From the NCBI GenBank assembly GCA_963745915.1, contig CAVUZA010000002.1:1550001-1614000 (forward strand): DNA of 64,000 bases, written 5' to 3'. The DNA is from VRUE01 sp963745915. Its GTDB lineage: Bacteria; Actinomycetota; Thermoleophilia; Solirubrobacterales; 70-9. The notes under the pieces were generated by a model that was not told the origin of the DNA, made no database searches, and worked only from the letters and a program-made list of their open reading frames with translations. Numbering within the stretch: position 1 is the stretch's first letter; each line of letters begins with the position of its first letter. A program made the translations under genes and the position numbers. Positions 43,595 through 51,319 of this stretch are shown piece after piece.

Positions 43595-44559
43595 TCGCGA
43601 TCGAAGTACACCTCGACGCCGACACCGCGGCGACGATGGCGCACGACGTCCGCGCCGGCCTCACCGGCACGCCGAAGGAGCTGGCGCCCAAGTACTTCTA
43701 CGACGAGCGCGGCTCGCAGCTGTTCGAGCAGATCACCGAGCTCGACGAGTACTACCCGACCCGCGCCGAGCGGGCGATCCTGACCGAGCGCGCCACCGAG
43801 ATCGTCGCCGCCGCCGAGGCGCCGCGCACCCTGGTCGAGCTCGGCTCCGGCTCGGCGGCGAAGACCCGTCACCTGCTCAGCGCGATGCGCGACATCGGCT
43901 GCCTGGAGACCTACGTCCCGGTCGACATCTCCGAGGAGATCACCCACGAGACCGCCGAGTGCCTGGTCGAGGAGTACCCGGGCCTGGTCGTGCGCGGCCT
44001 GGTCTGCGACTTCGAGCACGACCTCGAGCGGGTGCCGCCCGGCGCCGGCGGCCGCCTGATCGCCTTCCTCGGCGGCACGATCGGCAACTTCTACCCGCCC
44101 CAGCGCCGCAAGTTCCTCGCCCGGCTGGCGGCCCTTATGGGCCCCGCCGACCGCCTCCTGCTGGGCACCGACCTGGTCAAGGAGGCGGGCCGGCTCGAGG
44201 CCGCCTACGACGACGCCGAGGGCGTCACCGCCGAGTTCAACAAGAACGTCCTGCGCGTGCTCAACCGCGAGCTGGGCGCCGACTTCGACCTCGACGCCTT
44301 CGAGCACGTCGCCCGCTACGACGCCGGGGAGGCGCGCATGGACATCCGCCTGCGGGCGCTCGCCGGGCAGACCGTGCGCCTCGAGGGGCTCGACCTCGAG
44401 GTCGAGTTCGCCGCCGGCGAGGAGATGCGCACCGAGATCTCCTCCAAGTTCACCCGCAGCCGCCTGGAGGGCGTCTACGCCGAGGCGGGGATGGAGATGA
44501 GCGGCTGGTTCACCGACGCCGCCGGCGACTACGCGCTCAGCCTCGCCCGGCCGCTCTAA
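43591..44559 (+). CDS. egtD: L-histidine N(alpha)-methyltransferase EgtD
   Basis: The 322-aa SAM-dependent enzyme trimethylates histidine to hercynine. Landmarks are PPKYFYDERGSQLFEQI-like KYFYDERGSQLFEQITELDE, YYPTRAERAIL, LVELGSGSAAKTRHLLSAM (SAM site), YVPVDISEEI, FLGGTIGNFYPPQRRKFLA, and LLGTDLVKEAGRLEAAYDDA with FNKNVLRVLNRELGADFDL. ATG 43591 overlaps the egtB stop, so the two enzymes are made together. Convergent with the following LLM gene, overlapping it by 4 nt. Confidence 0.96.
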   Translation: MIAIEVHLDADTAATMAHDVRAGLTGTPKELAPKYFYDERGSQLFEQITELDEYYPTRAERAILTERATEIVAAAEAPRTLVELGSGSAAKTRHLLSAMRDIGCLETYVPVDISEEITHETAECLVEEYPGLVVRGLVCDFEHDLERVPPGAGGRLIAFLGGTIGNFYPPQRRKFLARLAALMGPADRLLLGTDLVKEAGRLEAAYDDAEGVTAEFNKNVLRVLNRELGADFDLDAFEHVARYDAGEARMDIRLRALAGQTVRLEGLDLEVEFAAGEEMRTEISSKFTRSRLEGVYAEAGMEMSGWFTDAAGDYALSLARPL

Positions 44560-45488
44560 GGGGCCAGCGCCGCGATCAGCTCGCCGAGCTTGTCCGGGGT
44601 CGTGATCGGGGTCAGGATCGGCAGCGTCACGCCGCCCTCGACGAAGGCCGCGATCCGCTCCTTCATCTCCTCCGGGCCGCCGAAGACGAACATCTCCTCG
44701 ATCAGCTCCCAGGGCGCCGCCGCGGCCGCCGCCTGGCGGTCGCCCTCCGCCCAGGCGGCGAGCATCGGCTCGATCTGCTCGCCGTAGCCGAGCCAGCGGT
44801 AGAAGGCGGCGTAGACCGGGACGGTGATGTAGGAGGAGAACATGAAGCGGGCCAGCGGCTCGACCGCCTCGCGCTCGCCCGGGATGCAGAAGAAGCGGCA
44901 GAGCAGCTCGAAGCCCTCGGGCGCAGCGGCGAGTTGGGCGCTCACCCGCGGCAGGCCGCCGAGCGGCAGGAAGTTGGTGAAGGCGCCGTCGGCGCGCTCG
45001 ACCGCCAGCTCCAGCATCTTGCCGCGCAGCGCCGCGAGCACGACCGGCACCCGCTCGGCGGGGGCGGTCTCCAGCTTGAAGCCGCTCGCGGTGCGCTCGC
45101 CGGCGAGCGCCGCGTCGAGGAAGTCGAGCGTCTCGCGCACCCGGCTCAGCGGCTTCTCGAACGGGATCCCGTTCCAGCCTTCGACGATCCGGTCCGAGGA
45201 GGAGCCGAGGCCGAGGACGAAGCGCCCGTCCGAGGCGCTGGCGAGCGCCGCCGCCTCCTGCGCCAGCAGCGCCGGGCCGCGCTGGAAGACGCCGACGATC
45301 CCGGTCCCCAGCCGCGCCCGCTCGGTCCAGGCGGCGCTCAGCGCCAGCGGCGTGAAGCCGTCGGGGCCGTTGGTCTCGCCGCTCCAGAGGTCGGTGTAGC
45401 CGGCCGCCTCGGCCTGCTTGACCAGCCCCTCATGGGCCGAGAGCGTCAGCCCCGGCAGCGGCAACGTCAATCCCCAGCGCTGAACCAT
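44556..45488 (-). CDS. LLM-class F420-dependent oxidoreductase
   Basis: The 310-aa luciferase-like protein begins VQRWGLTLPLPGLTLSAHEG. The blocks YTDLWSGETNGPDGFTPLAL, RLGTGIVGVFQRGPALLAQE and GRFVLGLGSSSDRIVEGWNG correspond to the flavin/F420 phosphate-binding strands. It shares only the superfamily with the LLM protein at 37538-38584. The substrate is unknown. A 50-nt perfect palindrome separates its start from the divergent glpX. Confidence 0.87.
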   Translation of the reverse strand: MVQRWGLTLPLPGLTLSAHEGLVKQAEAAGYTDLWSGETNGPDGFTPLALSAAWTERARLGTGIVGVFQRGPALLAQEAAALASASDGRFVLGLGSSSDRIVEGWNGIPFEKPLSRVRETLDFLDAALAGERTASGFKLETAPAERVPVVLAALRGKMLELAVERADGAFTNFLPLGGLPRVSAQLAAAPEGFELLCRFFCIPGEREAVEPLARFMFSSYITVPVYAAFYRWLGYGEQIEPMLAAWAEGDRQAAAAAAPWELIEEMFVFGGPEEMKERIAAFVEGGVTLPILTPITTPDKLGELIAALAP

Positions 45489-45514
45489 GTGGCTCCGACT
45501 CTAGCCACGATCCA

Positions 45515-45564
45515 GACGTGCCGTCCCCTGGAGGTCGATTTCGACCTCCAGGGGACGGCACGTC
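45515..45564. repeat. Perfect 50-nt palindrome between divergent promoters
   Basis: Arms 45515-45538 and 45541-45564 are exactly complementary over 24 bp around a TT centre. It occupies more than half of the 94-nt gap between two divergently transcribed genes, so a plain terminator role is unlikely. It could be an operator, a cruciform-forming site or a mobile palindromic element. Confidence 0.8.
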
Positions 45565-45582
45565 CTATAGCCTGCGGCCGGC

Positions 45583-46581
45583 ATGGGGGAGACCTCGCCG
45601 GCAAAGCCAGATCGCAACCTCGCCCTGGAGCTCGTCCGGGTCACCGAGGCGGCGGCGCTCGCCGCCGCCCGCTGGGTCGGGCGCGGCGACAAGATCGCCG
45701 CCGACCAGGCCGCGGTCGACGCGATGCGCTTCGTCCTCGACTCGGTGGCGATGGACGGCGTCGTCGTCATCGGCGAGGGCGAGAAGGACGAGGCGCCGAT
45801 GCTCTACAACGGCGAGGGGATCGGCGACGGCAGCCCGCCGGTGGCCGACATCGCCGTCGACCCGCTCGAGGGCACCCGCCTCTGCGCCCTCGGCATGCCC
45901 AGCGCCCTCGCCGTGATCGCGCTCGCCGAGCGCGGCACGATGTTCGACCCCGGCCCCTGCGTCTACATGGAGAAGATGGCCGGCGGCGAGGAGATCGCCG
46001 ACCTGCTCGACCTCGACCGGCCGCTGCCGGAGACGCTGAAGCTGATCGCCGAGCGCAAGGGGGGCAGCGTCGGCGACGTCACCGTGGTGATGCTCGACCG
46101 GCCCCGCCACGAGGAGGCGATGCAGGAAGTGCGCGACGCCGGCGGCCGCATCCGCCTGATCACCGACGGCGACGTCTCCGCCGCCCTGCTCGCGGTCAGC
46201 GACCGCTCCCCGGTCGACCTGCTCTGGGGCATCGGCGGCACGCCCGAGGGCGTGCTCTCCGCCGCGGCGCTGAAGTCGATGGGCGGCCAGCTGCTCGGCC
46301 GCCTCTGGCCGCGCAACGAGGAGGAGCGCAGCGCCGCGCTCGAGGCCGGCTACGACCTCGACCGCGTGCTCACCGCCGACGACCTCTGCGCCGGCGAGGA
46401 CGTCTTCTTCTCGGCGACCGGGGTCACCGACGGCGACGTGCTGCAGGGCGTGCGCTACCGGGGCCCCGGAGCGACCACCGAATCGCTGGTCATGCGCTCC
46501 CGCTCGGGCACCGTGCGGCGGGTCCACGCCAGGCACGATCGCGCCAAGCTGCGGGCGATCATCGGCGAGCGATACGGATAG
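45583..46581 (+). CDS. glpX: Class II fructose-1,6-bisphosphatase
   Basis: The 332-aa enzyme hydrolyses fructose 1,6-bisphosphate in gluconeogenesis. Motifs are ARWVGRGDKIAADQAAVDAM, the metal-binding GVVVIGEGEKDEAPMLYNGE, VDPLEGTRLCALG (with an Arg where most members have Thr-Asn/Asp), LWGIGGTPEGVLSAAALKSM and the CAGEDVFFSATGVTDGD block. Actinobacteria generally use GlpX for this step. Start ATG 45583. The stop is followed by the AT-rich promoter of the next regulator. Confidence 0.95.
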   Translation: MGETSPAKPDRNLALELVRVTEAAALAAARWVGRGDKIAADQAAVDAMRFVLDSVAMDGVVVIGEGEKDEAPMLYNGEGIGDGSPPVADIAVDPLEGTRLCALGMPSALAVIALAERGTMFDPGPCVYMEKMAGGEEIADLLDLDRPLPETLKLIAERKGGSVGDVTVVMLDRPRHEEAMQEVRDAGGRIRLITDGDVSAALLAVSDRSPVDLLWGIGGTPEGVLSAAALKSMGGQLLGRLWPRNEEERSAALEAGYDLDRVLTADDLCAGEDVFFSATGVTDGDVLQGVRYRGPGATTESLVMRSRSGTVRRVHARHDRAKLRAIIGERYG

Positions 46582-46603
46582 CGACTTTCATTAAAACTAA
46601 TTT

Positions 46604-46618
46604 GTTCTAAAATAGAAC
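46604..46618. promoter_or_regulatory. Operator-like palindrome and promoter of the winged-helix gene
   Basis: GTTCTA-AAA-TAGAAC is a perfect inverted repeat. It contains a -10-like TAAAAT (46608-46613) in an AT-rich island unusual for this window. The half-site TAGAAC recurs at 49536 before a TetR gene. Autoregulation is likely. Confidence 0.55.
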
Positions 46619-46650
46619 CTCCGCATTCCTCGACGGGAAGGGAGGCTCCT

Positions 46651-47718
46651 TTGTCCGACGCTGACCTGGTCGGCGCGCCGCTCGGTTTGGACGGCGCCGA
46701 CGGGATCGACCGCGTGGCCGAGTACCCGTTCCGGGCCGGTGGCTACGCCCTCTCGCTCTTCTCGCGGGCCCTGAACGGTCTCGTCCTGCGGGCCCTGGCC
46801 GACGGCCCCCTGCGCCTCGCCGAGCTGCGCCGCCGGGTCGGCGGACCGGCGCAGACCACCCTGCGCGGCAACCTCGAGAACCTCTTCGACGGCGGCGTGC
46901 TGGAGAAGCGCCAGAGCCCGCACGCGAACACGGTCGACAACGCCCTGACGCCGCTCGGCAGCGAGCTGCTGCGCGTCTCCGACGCGCTCGACGCCTGGCT
47001 GACCCTGGCGCCCGACGGGCCGCTGCTGCTCGAGAGCGACGGGGGCAAAGTCGCGATCAAAGCGCTGGTCAACGGCTGGGAGTCGACGATGCTGCGGGCG
47101 CTGGCGGCGCGCCCGCTCTCGCTGACCGAGCTCGACAACCTGATCAGCGCCTTCAGCTACCCGGCGCTGGAGCGGCGGCTGGCGGCGATGAGGCTGAGCG
47201 GGCTGGTCGTCGCCGCGAAGGGCGGCGGCGGCGGGACCCCGTACGCCGCGGGCGAGTGGCTGCGGCTGGCGATGGCGCCGCTGCTCGCCGCGGTGCGCTG
47301 CGAGCGCCGCCACCTGCCGACCGTCACCGCGCCGCTCACCCGGCTCGACGTCGAGACGATCCTGCTGCTGGCGCTGCCCCTCGCCGCGCCGCCCGCCGGG
47401 GCCGACGGCGTCGCCCAGCTCGCCGTCCGCGGCGGCGACGACTCGGGCTGGCGCTCGGCCGGCGTGCGGGTCACGGTCGGCGACGGCGAGCTGCGCGGCT
47501 GCACCTCGAAGCTCGGGCCGCGGACCGAGAGCCGCATCGCCGGCTCGGCGATGGAGTGGCTCGACGCCCTGGTCGACGGCAGCGTCGGGCGGCTCGAGGC
47601 CTGCGGCGACCGGACGATCACCGCCGAGCTGGTCGAGAGCCTGCACCGGACCCTGTTCGGCGGCTCCGGCGAGCCCGGCGCACGGATCGGCGCAGCGCAC
47701 GGATCCGTGCGCGCGTAG
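46651..47718 (+). CDS. HxlR-like winged-helix regulator with duplicated HTH
   Basis: The 355-aa protein starts at TTG 46651, with GGAAGGGAGG just upstream. Residues about 30-115 form a HxlR-type winged helix (LRALADGPLRLAELRRRVGG, LRGNLENLFDGGVLEKRQSP, LTPLGSELLRV). A second, similar unit follows at about 135-220 (MLRALAARPLSLTELDNLIS, ALERRLAAMRLSGLVVA). The C-terminal roughly 110 residues (VRVTVGDGELRGCTSKLG) may bind a lipid or ligand. The two-HTH layout means a single chain could bind both halves of a palindrome, which is inference. Confidence 0.75.
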   Translation: MSDADLVGAPLGLDGADGIDRVAEYPFRAGGYALSLFSRALNGLVLRALADGPLRLAELRRRVGGPAQTTLRGNLENLFDGGVLEKRQSPHANTVDNALTPLGSELLRVSDALDAWLTLAPDGPLLLESDGGKVAIKALVNGWESTMLRALAARPLSLTELDNLISAFSYPALERRLAAMRLSGLVVAAKGGGGGTPYAAGEWLRLAMAPLLAAVRCERRHLPTVTAPLTRLDVETILLLALPLAAPPAGADGVAQLAVRGGDDSGWRSAGVRVTVGDGELRGCTSKLGPRTESRIAGSAMEWLDALVDGSVGRLEACGDRTITAELVESLHRTLFGGSGEPGARIGAAHGSVRA

Positions 47719-47752
47719 ATCCGCACTTCCGCGATTTGCAGGGGAAAGTTCT

Positions 47753-47786
47753 GCCGCCGCTGGCGCCGGCAGGGCGCCGGCGGGGC
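47753..47786. terminator. Hairpin in the convergent gap
   Basis: GGCGCC at 47762-47767 pairs with GGCGCC at 47773-47778, and the stem extends outward by about five more pairs. It is located 44 nt after the winged-helix gene in the 230-nt gap before the convergent TetR gene. Nothing else is evident in that gap. Confidence 0.45.
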
Positions 47787-47948
47787 AATTGGGCGATTCC
47801 GTTGACGGCCGCGCCGGCGCTCACCAGACTCGTTCGGGCGGAGCTCCGTGCCTGGCACGGCTTCGTTTGGAATTACGGTTGGAAGTACGCTCGCGACCGG
47901 TCTTGCACCGGGCCCGGGTAAGGCCGCGACGGCGCCCTCCGGTCTCTC

Positions 47949-48713
47949 CTACTGCGGGGCTCCGTCGCGGCTCCCAGCCTGCGCTCCCCCCGCCGCCAGG
48001 TCGCGCTCGGCCGCCCTGCGCTCGCGGGACGCCTGCTTCTCGCCGACGTAGGGGAGGAGAAGCTCGAAGGTCAGTTGCGGCAGCAGCGCGGGCAGCGTCT
48101 CCGCGTCGCCCATCGCCACCTCCTCGTAGACGCGGGCGAAGACGGCGCCGCCGGCGATGCTCGCCAGGTGGGGCAGCGCCGGCGCGTCCTCGATGAACTC
48201 GCGGCCGTCGTCGAGCAGGGCGACGAAGCGGTGGAAGGTCTGGCGGAAGCGGGTGGTCGCTACCGGCCCCACCGTCCCCATCTCGATCAGCATCACCCGC
48301 GCCACGTCGGGCTCGGCGGCGAGCCAGGCGAGCGTCGCGGCGAGGCCCTCGCGCACCCGTTCCGGCCACGATCCCGGTCGCGCGTAGGCTTCGGCGACCG
48401 CGGCCTCGAGGTCGTCGATCAGCACGTCGTTGGCCGCCAGGAAGCAGTCTTCCTTGTCTTCGAAGTGCTTGTAGAAGCTCTCGCGTCCGACCCCGGCGGC
48501 GTTGAGCACGTCGGCGACCGAGGTGGCGCGGTAGCCCTTGCTGGCCGTGACCTGGACCACGGCGGCGATCAGCCGTTCGCGCTGCGAGCGGGCGACGACC
48601 TCCTTGGGCAGGCCGTGGCGGCCGCGGGGCAGCTTCCACAGCCTCAGGTCCTGCGAGCCGGGTTTGGCGCCCGACGCCCCGCCGGGGCGGCGCTTGGGGG
48701 GCGGCTCGTTCAT
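47949..48713 (-). CDS. TetR family regulator
   Basis: The 254-aa protein has the HTH ASKGYRATSVADVLNAAGVG followed by RESFYKHFEDKEDCFLAAND (about residues 50-90). The N-terminal 40 residues are an extended basic arm. The ligand domain shows EVAMGDAETLPALLPQLTFE near the end, a pattern shared with the two neighbouring TetR proteins. ATG 48713 overlaps the upstream TetR gene by 4 nt. Target genes are unknown. Confidence 0.85.
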   Translation of the reverse strand: MNEPPPKRRPGGASGAKPGSQDLRLWKLPRGRHGLPKEVVARSQRERLIAAVVQVTASKGYRATSVADVLNAAGVGRESFYKHFEDKEDCFLAANDVLIDDLEAAVAEAYARPGSWPERVREGLAATLAWLAAEPDVARVMLIEMGTVGPVATTRFRQTFHRFVALLDDGREFIEDAPALPHLASIAGGAVFARVYEEVAMGDAETLPALLPQLTFELLLPYVGEKQASRERRAAERDLAAGGAQAGSRDGAPQ

Positions 48714-49357
48714 CGGGACAGCTTGTCCTGTGCGAGCGCCTCCTCGTGGCCGACGAAGGGCAGCAGCGTGATGTAGACGAGCTCCGGGATCAGCTCGGGG
48801 AGCTCGTCCGCGCGGCCGGCGGCGAGGTAGTCGGCGATCAGGACGTGGGCGCGGCCGATCGCGATCCGGGCGTCGGCTTTCGAGTGCCTGCCGCCCTTGC
48901 CGGCGTGCCACTGGGCCTCGAGTCCGGCGACGACGCGGTCGCGGTGCCAGGCGACGATCGCGGGGTCGAGGATCGGCGCGTCGAGCAGGACCAGCTTCGC
49001 CTGGTCGAGTTTCGCCGCGAGCCGTTCGAGCATCGCCGCAACCGCCATGCGAACCGCCACCGGGCGGGAGTCCCCGGCCGTCGACGCCGCGACCATGGCC
49101 GCTTCCAGCTCCTCGACGAAGGCGGCGATCGCCGCCTCGACGCACTCGCGCTTGTTGGCGAAGTGCTTGTAGAAGGTGGCGCGCGAGATGCTGCCGCGCT
49201 CGACGATGTCGGCGATCGTGGTCGCCGCGAAGGTCTTCTCCGCACAGCTCGCCGCCATCGCCGCCAGGATTCGCTCGCGCTGCGAGCGCTGGACGACGTC
49301 CTGGGGAACGGCCGGCGCTAGAGCCTGCGGCCCTACGGACGATTCCGGCTTCTGCAT
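48710..49357 (-). CDS. TetR family regulator
   Basis: The 215-aa protein (start ATG 49357, MQKPESSVGPQALAPAVPQD) has the HTH AEKTFAATTIADIVERGSIS and RATFYKHFANKRECVEAAIA. The C-terminal part ends ELPELIPELVYITLLPFVGH, very similar in pattern to its neighbours. It is translationally coupled to the second TetR gene (4-nt overlap) and divergent from a third one. Three adjacent, related TetR genes suggest local duplication. Confidence 0.85.
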   Translation of the reverse strand: MQKPESSVGPQALAPAVPQDVVQRSQRERILAAMAASCAEKTFAATTIADIVERGSISRATFYKHFANKRECVEAAIAAFVEELEAAMVAASTAGDSRPVAVRMAVAAMLERLAAKLDQAKLVLLDAPILDPAIVAWHRDRVVAGLEAQWHAGKGGRHSKADARIAIGRAHVLIADYLAAGRADELPELIPELVYITLLPFVGHEEALAQDKLSR

Positions 49358-49535
49358 CGTTTCCCGCTCCCGCGCATGGGTTCCGTGGACTTCCGCCCAC
49401 GGGGGCCACTGGCAACGATGAGAGTTCTTCACCGCCAGCCGCCTGGCGCTGGCCCCGTCGCGGCCTGTCAACGACGCCCGGGTTGAGCGTCGGCATTCCC
49501 TTGCGACGGGGGAGCGGACCGCATCCTTTTTAGCA

Positions 49536-49553
49536 TAGAACCGCTTTGTTCTT
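49536..49553. promoter_or_regulatory. TAGAAC-N6-GTTCTT inverted repeat upstream of a TetR gene
   Basis: This near-perfect inverted repeat lies in the AT-rich part of the 223-nt gap between divergent TetR genes, 28 nt before ATG 49581. It uses the same half-site as the palindrome at 46604-46618. It is a plausible TetR operator. Confidence 0.45.
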
Positions 49554-49580
49554 TGTTAGAATGCAGTCGTACCGAAAATT

Positions 49581-50279
49581 ATGCCGGCCTCCTCGACCAC
49601 CCAGCGCACGAACGAGAAGCCCCTTCCTCGCGGGCCGTACGCGATCGCGCCGGAGGCGGTGGCGGCGGATCAACGGCGCCGCCTGCTCGAGGCGCTGCCG
49701 CTCGCGGTCGCCGAACGGGGCTTCGAGGAAACGACCGTCGACCAGATCGTCAAGCTGGCCCAGGTCCGGCGCAACTCCTTCTACGAGCAGTTCAGCGACA
49801 AGCGCGACTGCTTCGCCGCCGCCTACGAGCTGGCCCAGAAACGGGTGCTCGGCGTGCTCACCTACCGCTGCTACACCGGGGCCGGCCTCGCCGACCGGGT
49901 CGGCAAGGCCCTCGCCGCCCTGCTCGAGCTGCTCGCCGAGGACCCGGTCCTGACCCGGCTGGTGATGATCGAGGCGCCGGCGGCGGGCGGCGAGATCGTC
50001 GCCCGGCACCACCGCTGGCTGGATCGCTACGGGCGGCTGCTGCGCTTCGCCGCGATCGACAGCACCGAGGCCGCCCGCCCGCGGCCCGAGGTCGAGCCGG
50101 CCGTGGCCGGCGGCATCGCCTCGCGGATCAAGCAGGTCGTGCTCGCCGGCGAGGAGGAGCGGCTGCCGGGCCTCGCCCCGGAGCTGGTCCAGTTCACGCT
50201 CTCCTTCTACGAGGACTCGCTGCCCGATTCCTCGCAGCCGCAGTCGCCCGAGCGCGACCCGGTGCTCGAGCCGGCGTAG
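49581..50279 (+). CDS. TetR family regulator
   Basis: The 232-aa protein has the HTH AERGFEETTVDQIVKLAQVR followed by RNSFYEQFSDKRDCFAAAYE (about residues 45-85). The C-terminal pattern LPGLAPELVQFTLSFYED resembles that of the two divergent TetR proteins. The coding end overlaps the convergent YihY-family gene by 73 nt, so one of the two C-termini may be shorter in reality. Start ATG 49581. Confidence 0.85.
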   Translation: MPASSTTQRTNEKPLPRGPYAIAPEAVAADQRRRLLEALPLAVAERGFEETTVDQIVKLAQVRRNSFYEQFSDKRDCFAAAYELAQKRVLGVLTYRCYTGAGLADRVGKALAALLELLAEDPVLTRLVMIEAPAAGGEIVARHHRWLDRYGRLLRFAAIDSTEAARPRPEVEPAVAGGIASRIKQVVLAGEEERLPGLAPELVQFTLSFYEDSLPDSSQPQSPERDPVLEPA

Positions 50280-51121
50280 GGCAGCTCGCCCGTGTCGTGC
50301 AGCTCATGGCGCAGCGAGTTGATCACCGCCCCCGCCATCAGCGCCAGGCTGAGCACGTAGAACCAGAGCAGGGCGATCAGGATGAAGCCCAGGGTCGAGC
50401 CGAAGCGCGAGAGGCTGGAGACGTTGGAGAGGTAGACCGGGAAGAGCCAGTTGGCGACGCTGGCGGCGAAGGTGACGAAGACGGCGCCGGGCCAGACCGC
50501 GCGCCACGGCATGTGCCCCTTGGGCACCGCCCAGAAGATCACGCAGCAGATCAGGAAGACGACCAGGATCGCGGCCCCGAGCAGCAGCGCGGTGTCGATC
50601 GCCTTGATGTCGGAGAGGCCCAGGGGCAACCGGTCGGTGCTGGCGACCAGCGATCCCTCGACCGTCGGCAGGAAGATGCTGGCGGCGATGAAGAGCAGGA
50701 CGACGGCCAGCATCGCGAAGGAGAAGCGCTTCTGCTCGACCCAGCCGCGGCACTCGACATGGTAGATGCGGCAGAAGGCGGTGTCCATCGCCCCCCAGAA
50801 GGAGGCCCCGATCCAGAGCGAGCCGGCGAAGGCGGCGATCCCGATCGTGGTCGAGTTGCCCTCGATCCGGTTGAGCACGTCGGTCAGCGTCGCCTGCTCG
50901 ACGTTGGGGAAGAGCCGTTTGAGGTCGTCCAGCACGCTCGGCTCGACCCCTTCGATCTTCAGCACCTGGCCGAAGACGAAGAGCACCAGCAGGGCGAACG
51001 GGAAGACCGCCAGCATCAGGTTGTAGGCGACCATCGCCGAGAGCCCGGTGACGTTCTCGCGGTAGGCCCGGTTCCAGAAGGCCCGCAGCCAGGGATGGGA
51101 TCTTCGCATCGTTTTGGGCAT
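50207..51121 (-). CDS. YihY/virulence factor BrkB family membrane protein
   Basis: The 304-aa protein has six predicted helices. The N-terminal signature is RENVTGLSAMVAYNLMLAVF followed by PFALLVLFVFGQ. FAGSLWIGASFWGAMDTAFC and AVPKGHMPWRAVWPGAVFVT are further family blocks. The Ser-rich C-terminus (about residues 280-304) is encoded by the stretch overlapping the TetR gene. The start codon ATG 51121 coincides with the -35 box of the promoter reading toward rpoD on the other strand, so the two promoters may interfere. Confidence 0.85.
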   Translation of the reverse strand: MPKTMRRSHPWLRAFWNRAYRENVTGLSAMVAYNLMLAVFPFALLVLFVFGQVLKIEGVEPSVLDDLKRLFPNVEQATLTDVLNRIEGNSTTIGIAAFAGSLWIGASFWGAMDTAFCRIYHVECRGWVEQKRFSFAMLAVVLLFIAASIFLPTVEGSLVASTDRLPLGLSDIKAIDTALLLGAAILVVFLICCVIFWAVPKGHMPWRAVWPGAVFVTFAASVANWLFPVYLSNVSSLSRFGSTLGFILIALLWFYVLSLALMAGAVINSLRHELHDTGELPYAGSSTGSRSGDCGCEESGSESS

Positions 51122-51149
51122 TGACTTCAGAAACTGAAGCGACTATCAT
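51121..51149 (+). promoter_or_regulatory. Sigma-70 promoter upstream of rpoD
   Basis: TTGACT (51121-51126) and TATCAT (51144-51149) are separated by exactly 17 bp, the best consensus promoter I can see in the window. Transcription would start near 51156, about 165 nt before the rpoD start codon and ahead of an intrinsic terminator at 51218-51244. Confidence 0.6.
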
Positions 51150-51155
51150 GCGAAC

Positions 51156-51244
51156 AGACGTTTGAGGCGATCCCAGACGCCCATCCAGGGCTAGGGAGCG
51201 CAGACTAGTCGGCTTCGCGGACCGGATCGCCCGGTCCGTTTTTT
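51156..51244 (+). ncRNA. Candidate short RNA or attenuated rpoD leader (~90 nt)
   Basis: The segment runs from a consensus promoter to an intrinsic terminator and contains no convincing reading frame. It is either an independent small RNA or the leader of rpoD, with the terminator acting as an attenuator. I recognise no known RNA family. The exact 5' end is estimated from the -10 box. Confidence 0.35.
51218..51244 (+). terminator. Intrinsic terminator ahead of rpoD
   Basis: CGGACCG (51218-51224) pairs with CGGTCCG (51232-51238) around a 7-nt loop and is followed by six T. It lies 75 nt before the rpoD ATG, so it must either end an upstream RNA or attenuate rpoD. Confidence 0.75.
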
Positions 51245-51319
51245 CGCGACTTTCAGGCCCCGGCGGCATTTCAAGTGGCAGGACTTATCCACCCCGAGGA
51301 AAGTGACGAGTAGAACAGG

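Noticed and set aside
47719..47948. Small gene in the gap between the winged-helix and TetR genes
   Set aside because: Frames lack a start with ribosome site and show no family pattern; only a hairpin is evident.
51150..51217. tRNA-like or 6S RNA in the rpoD leader
   Set aside because: There is no cloverleaf or T-loop consensus, and the length is too short for 6S RNA.
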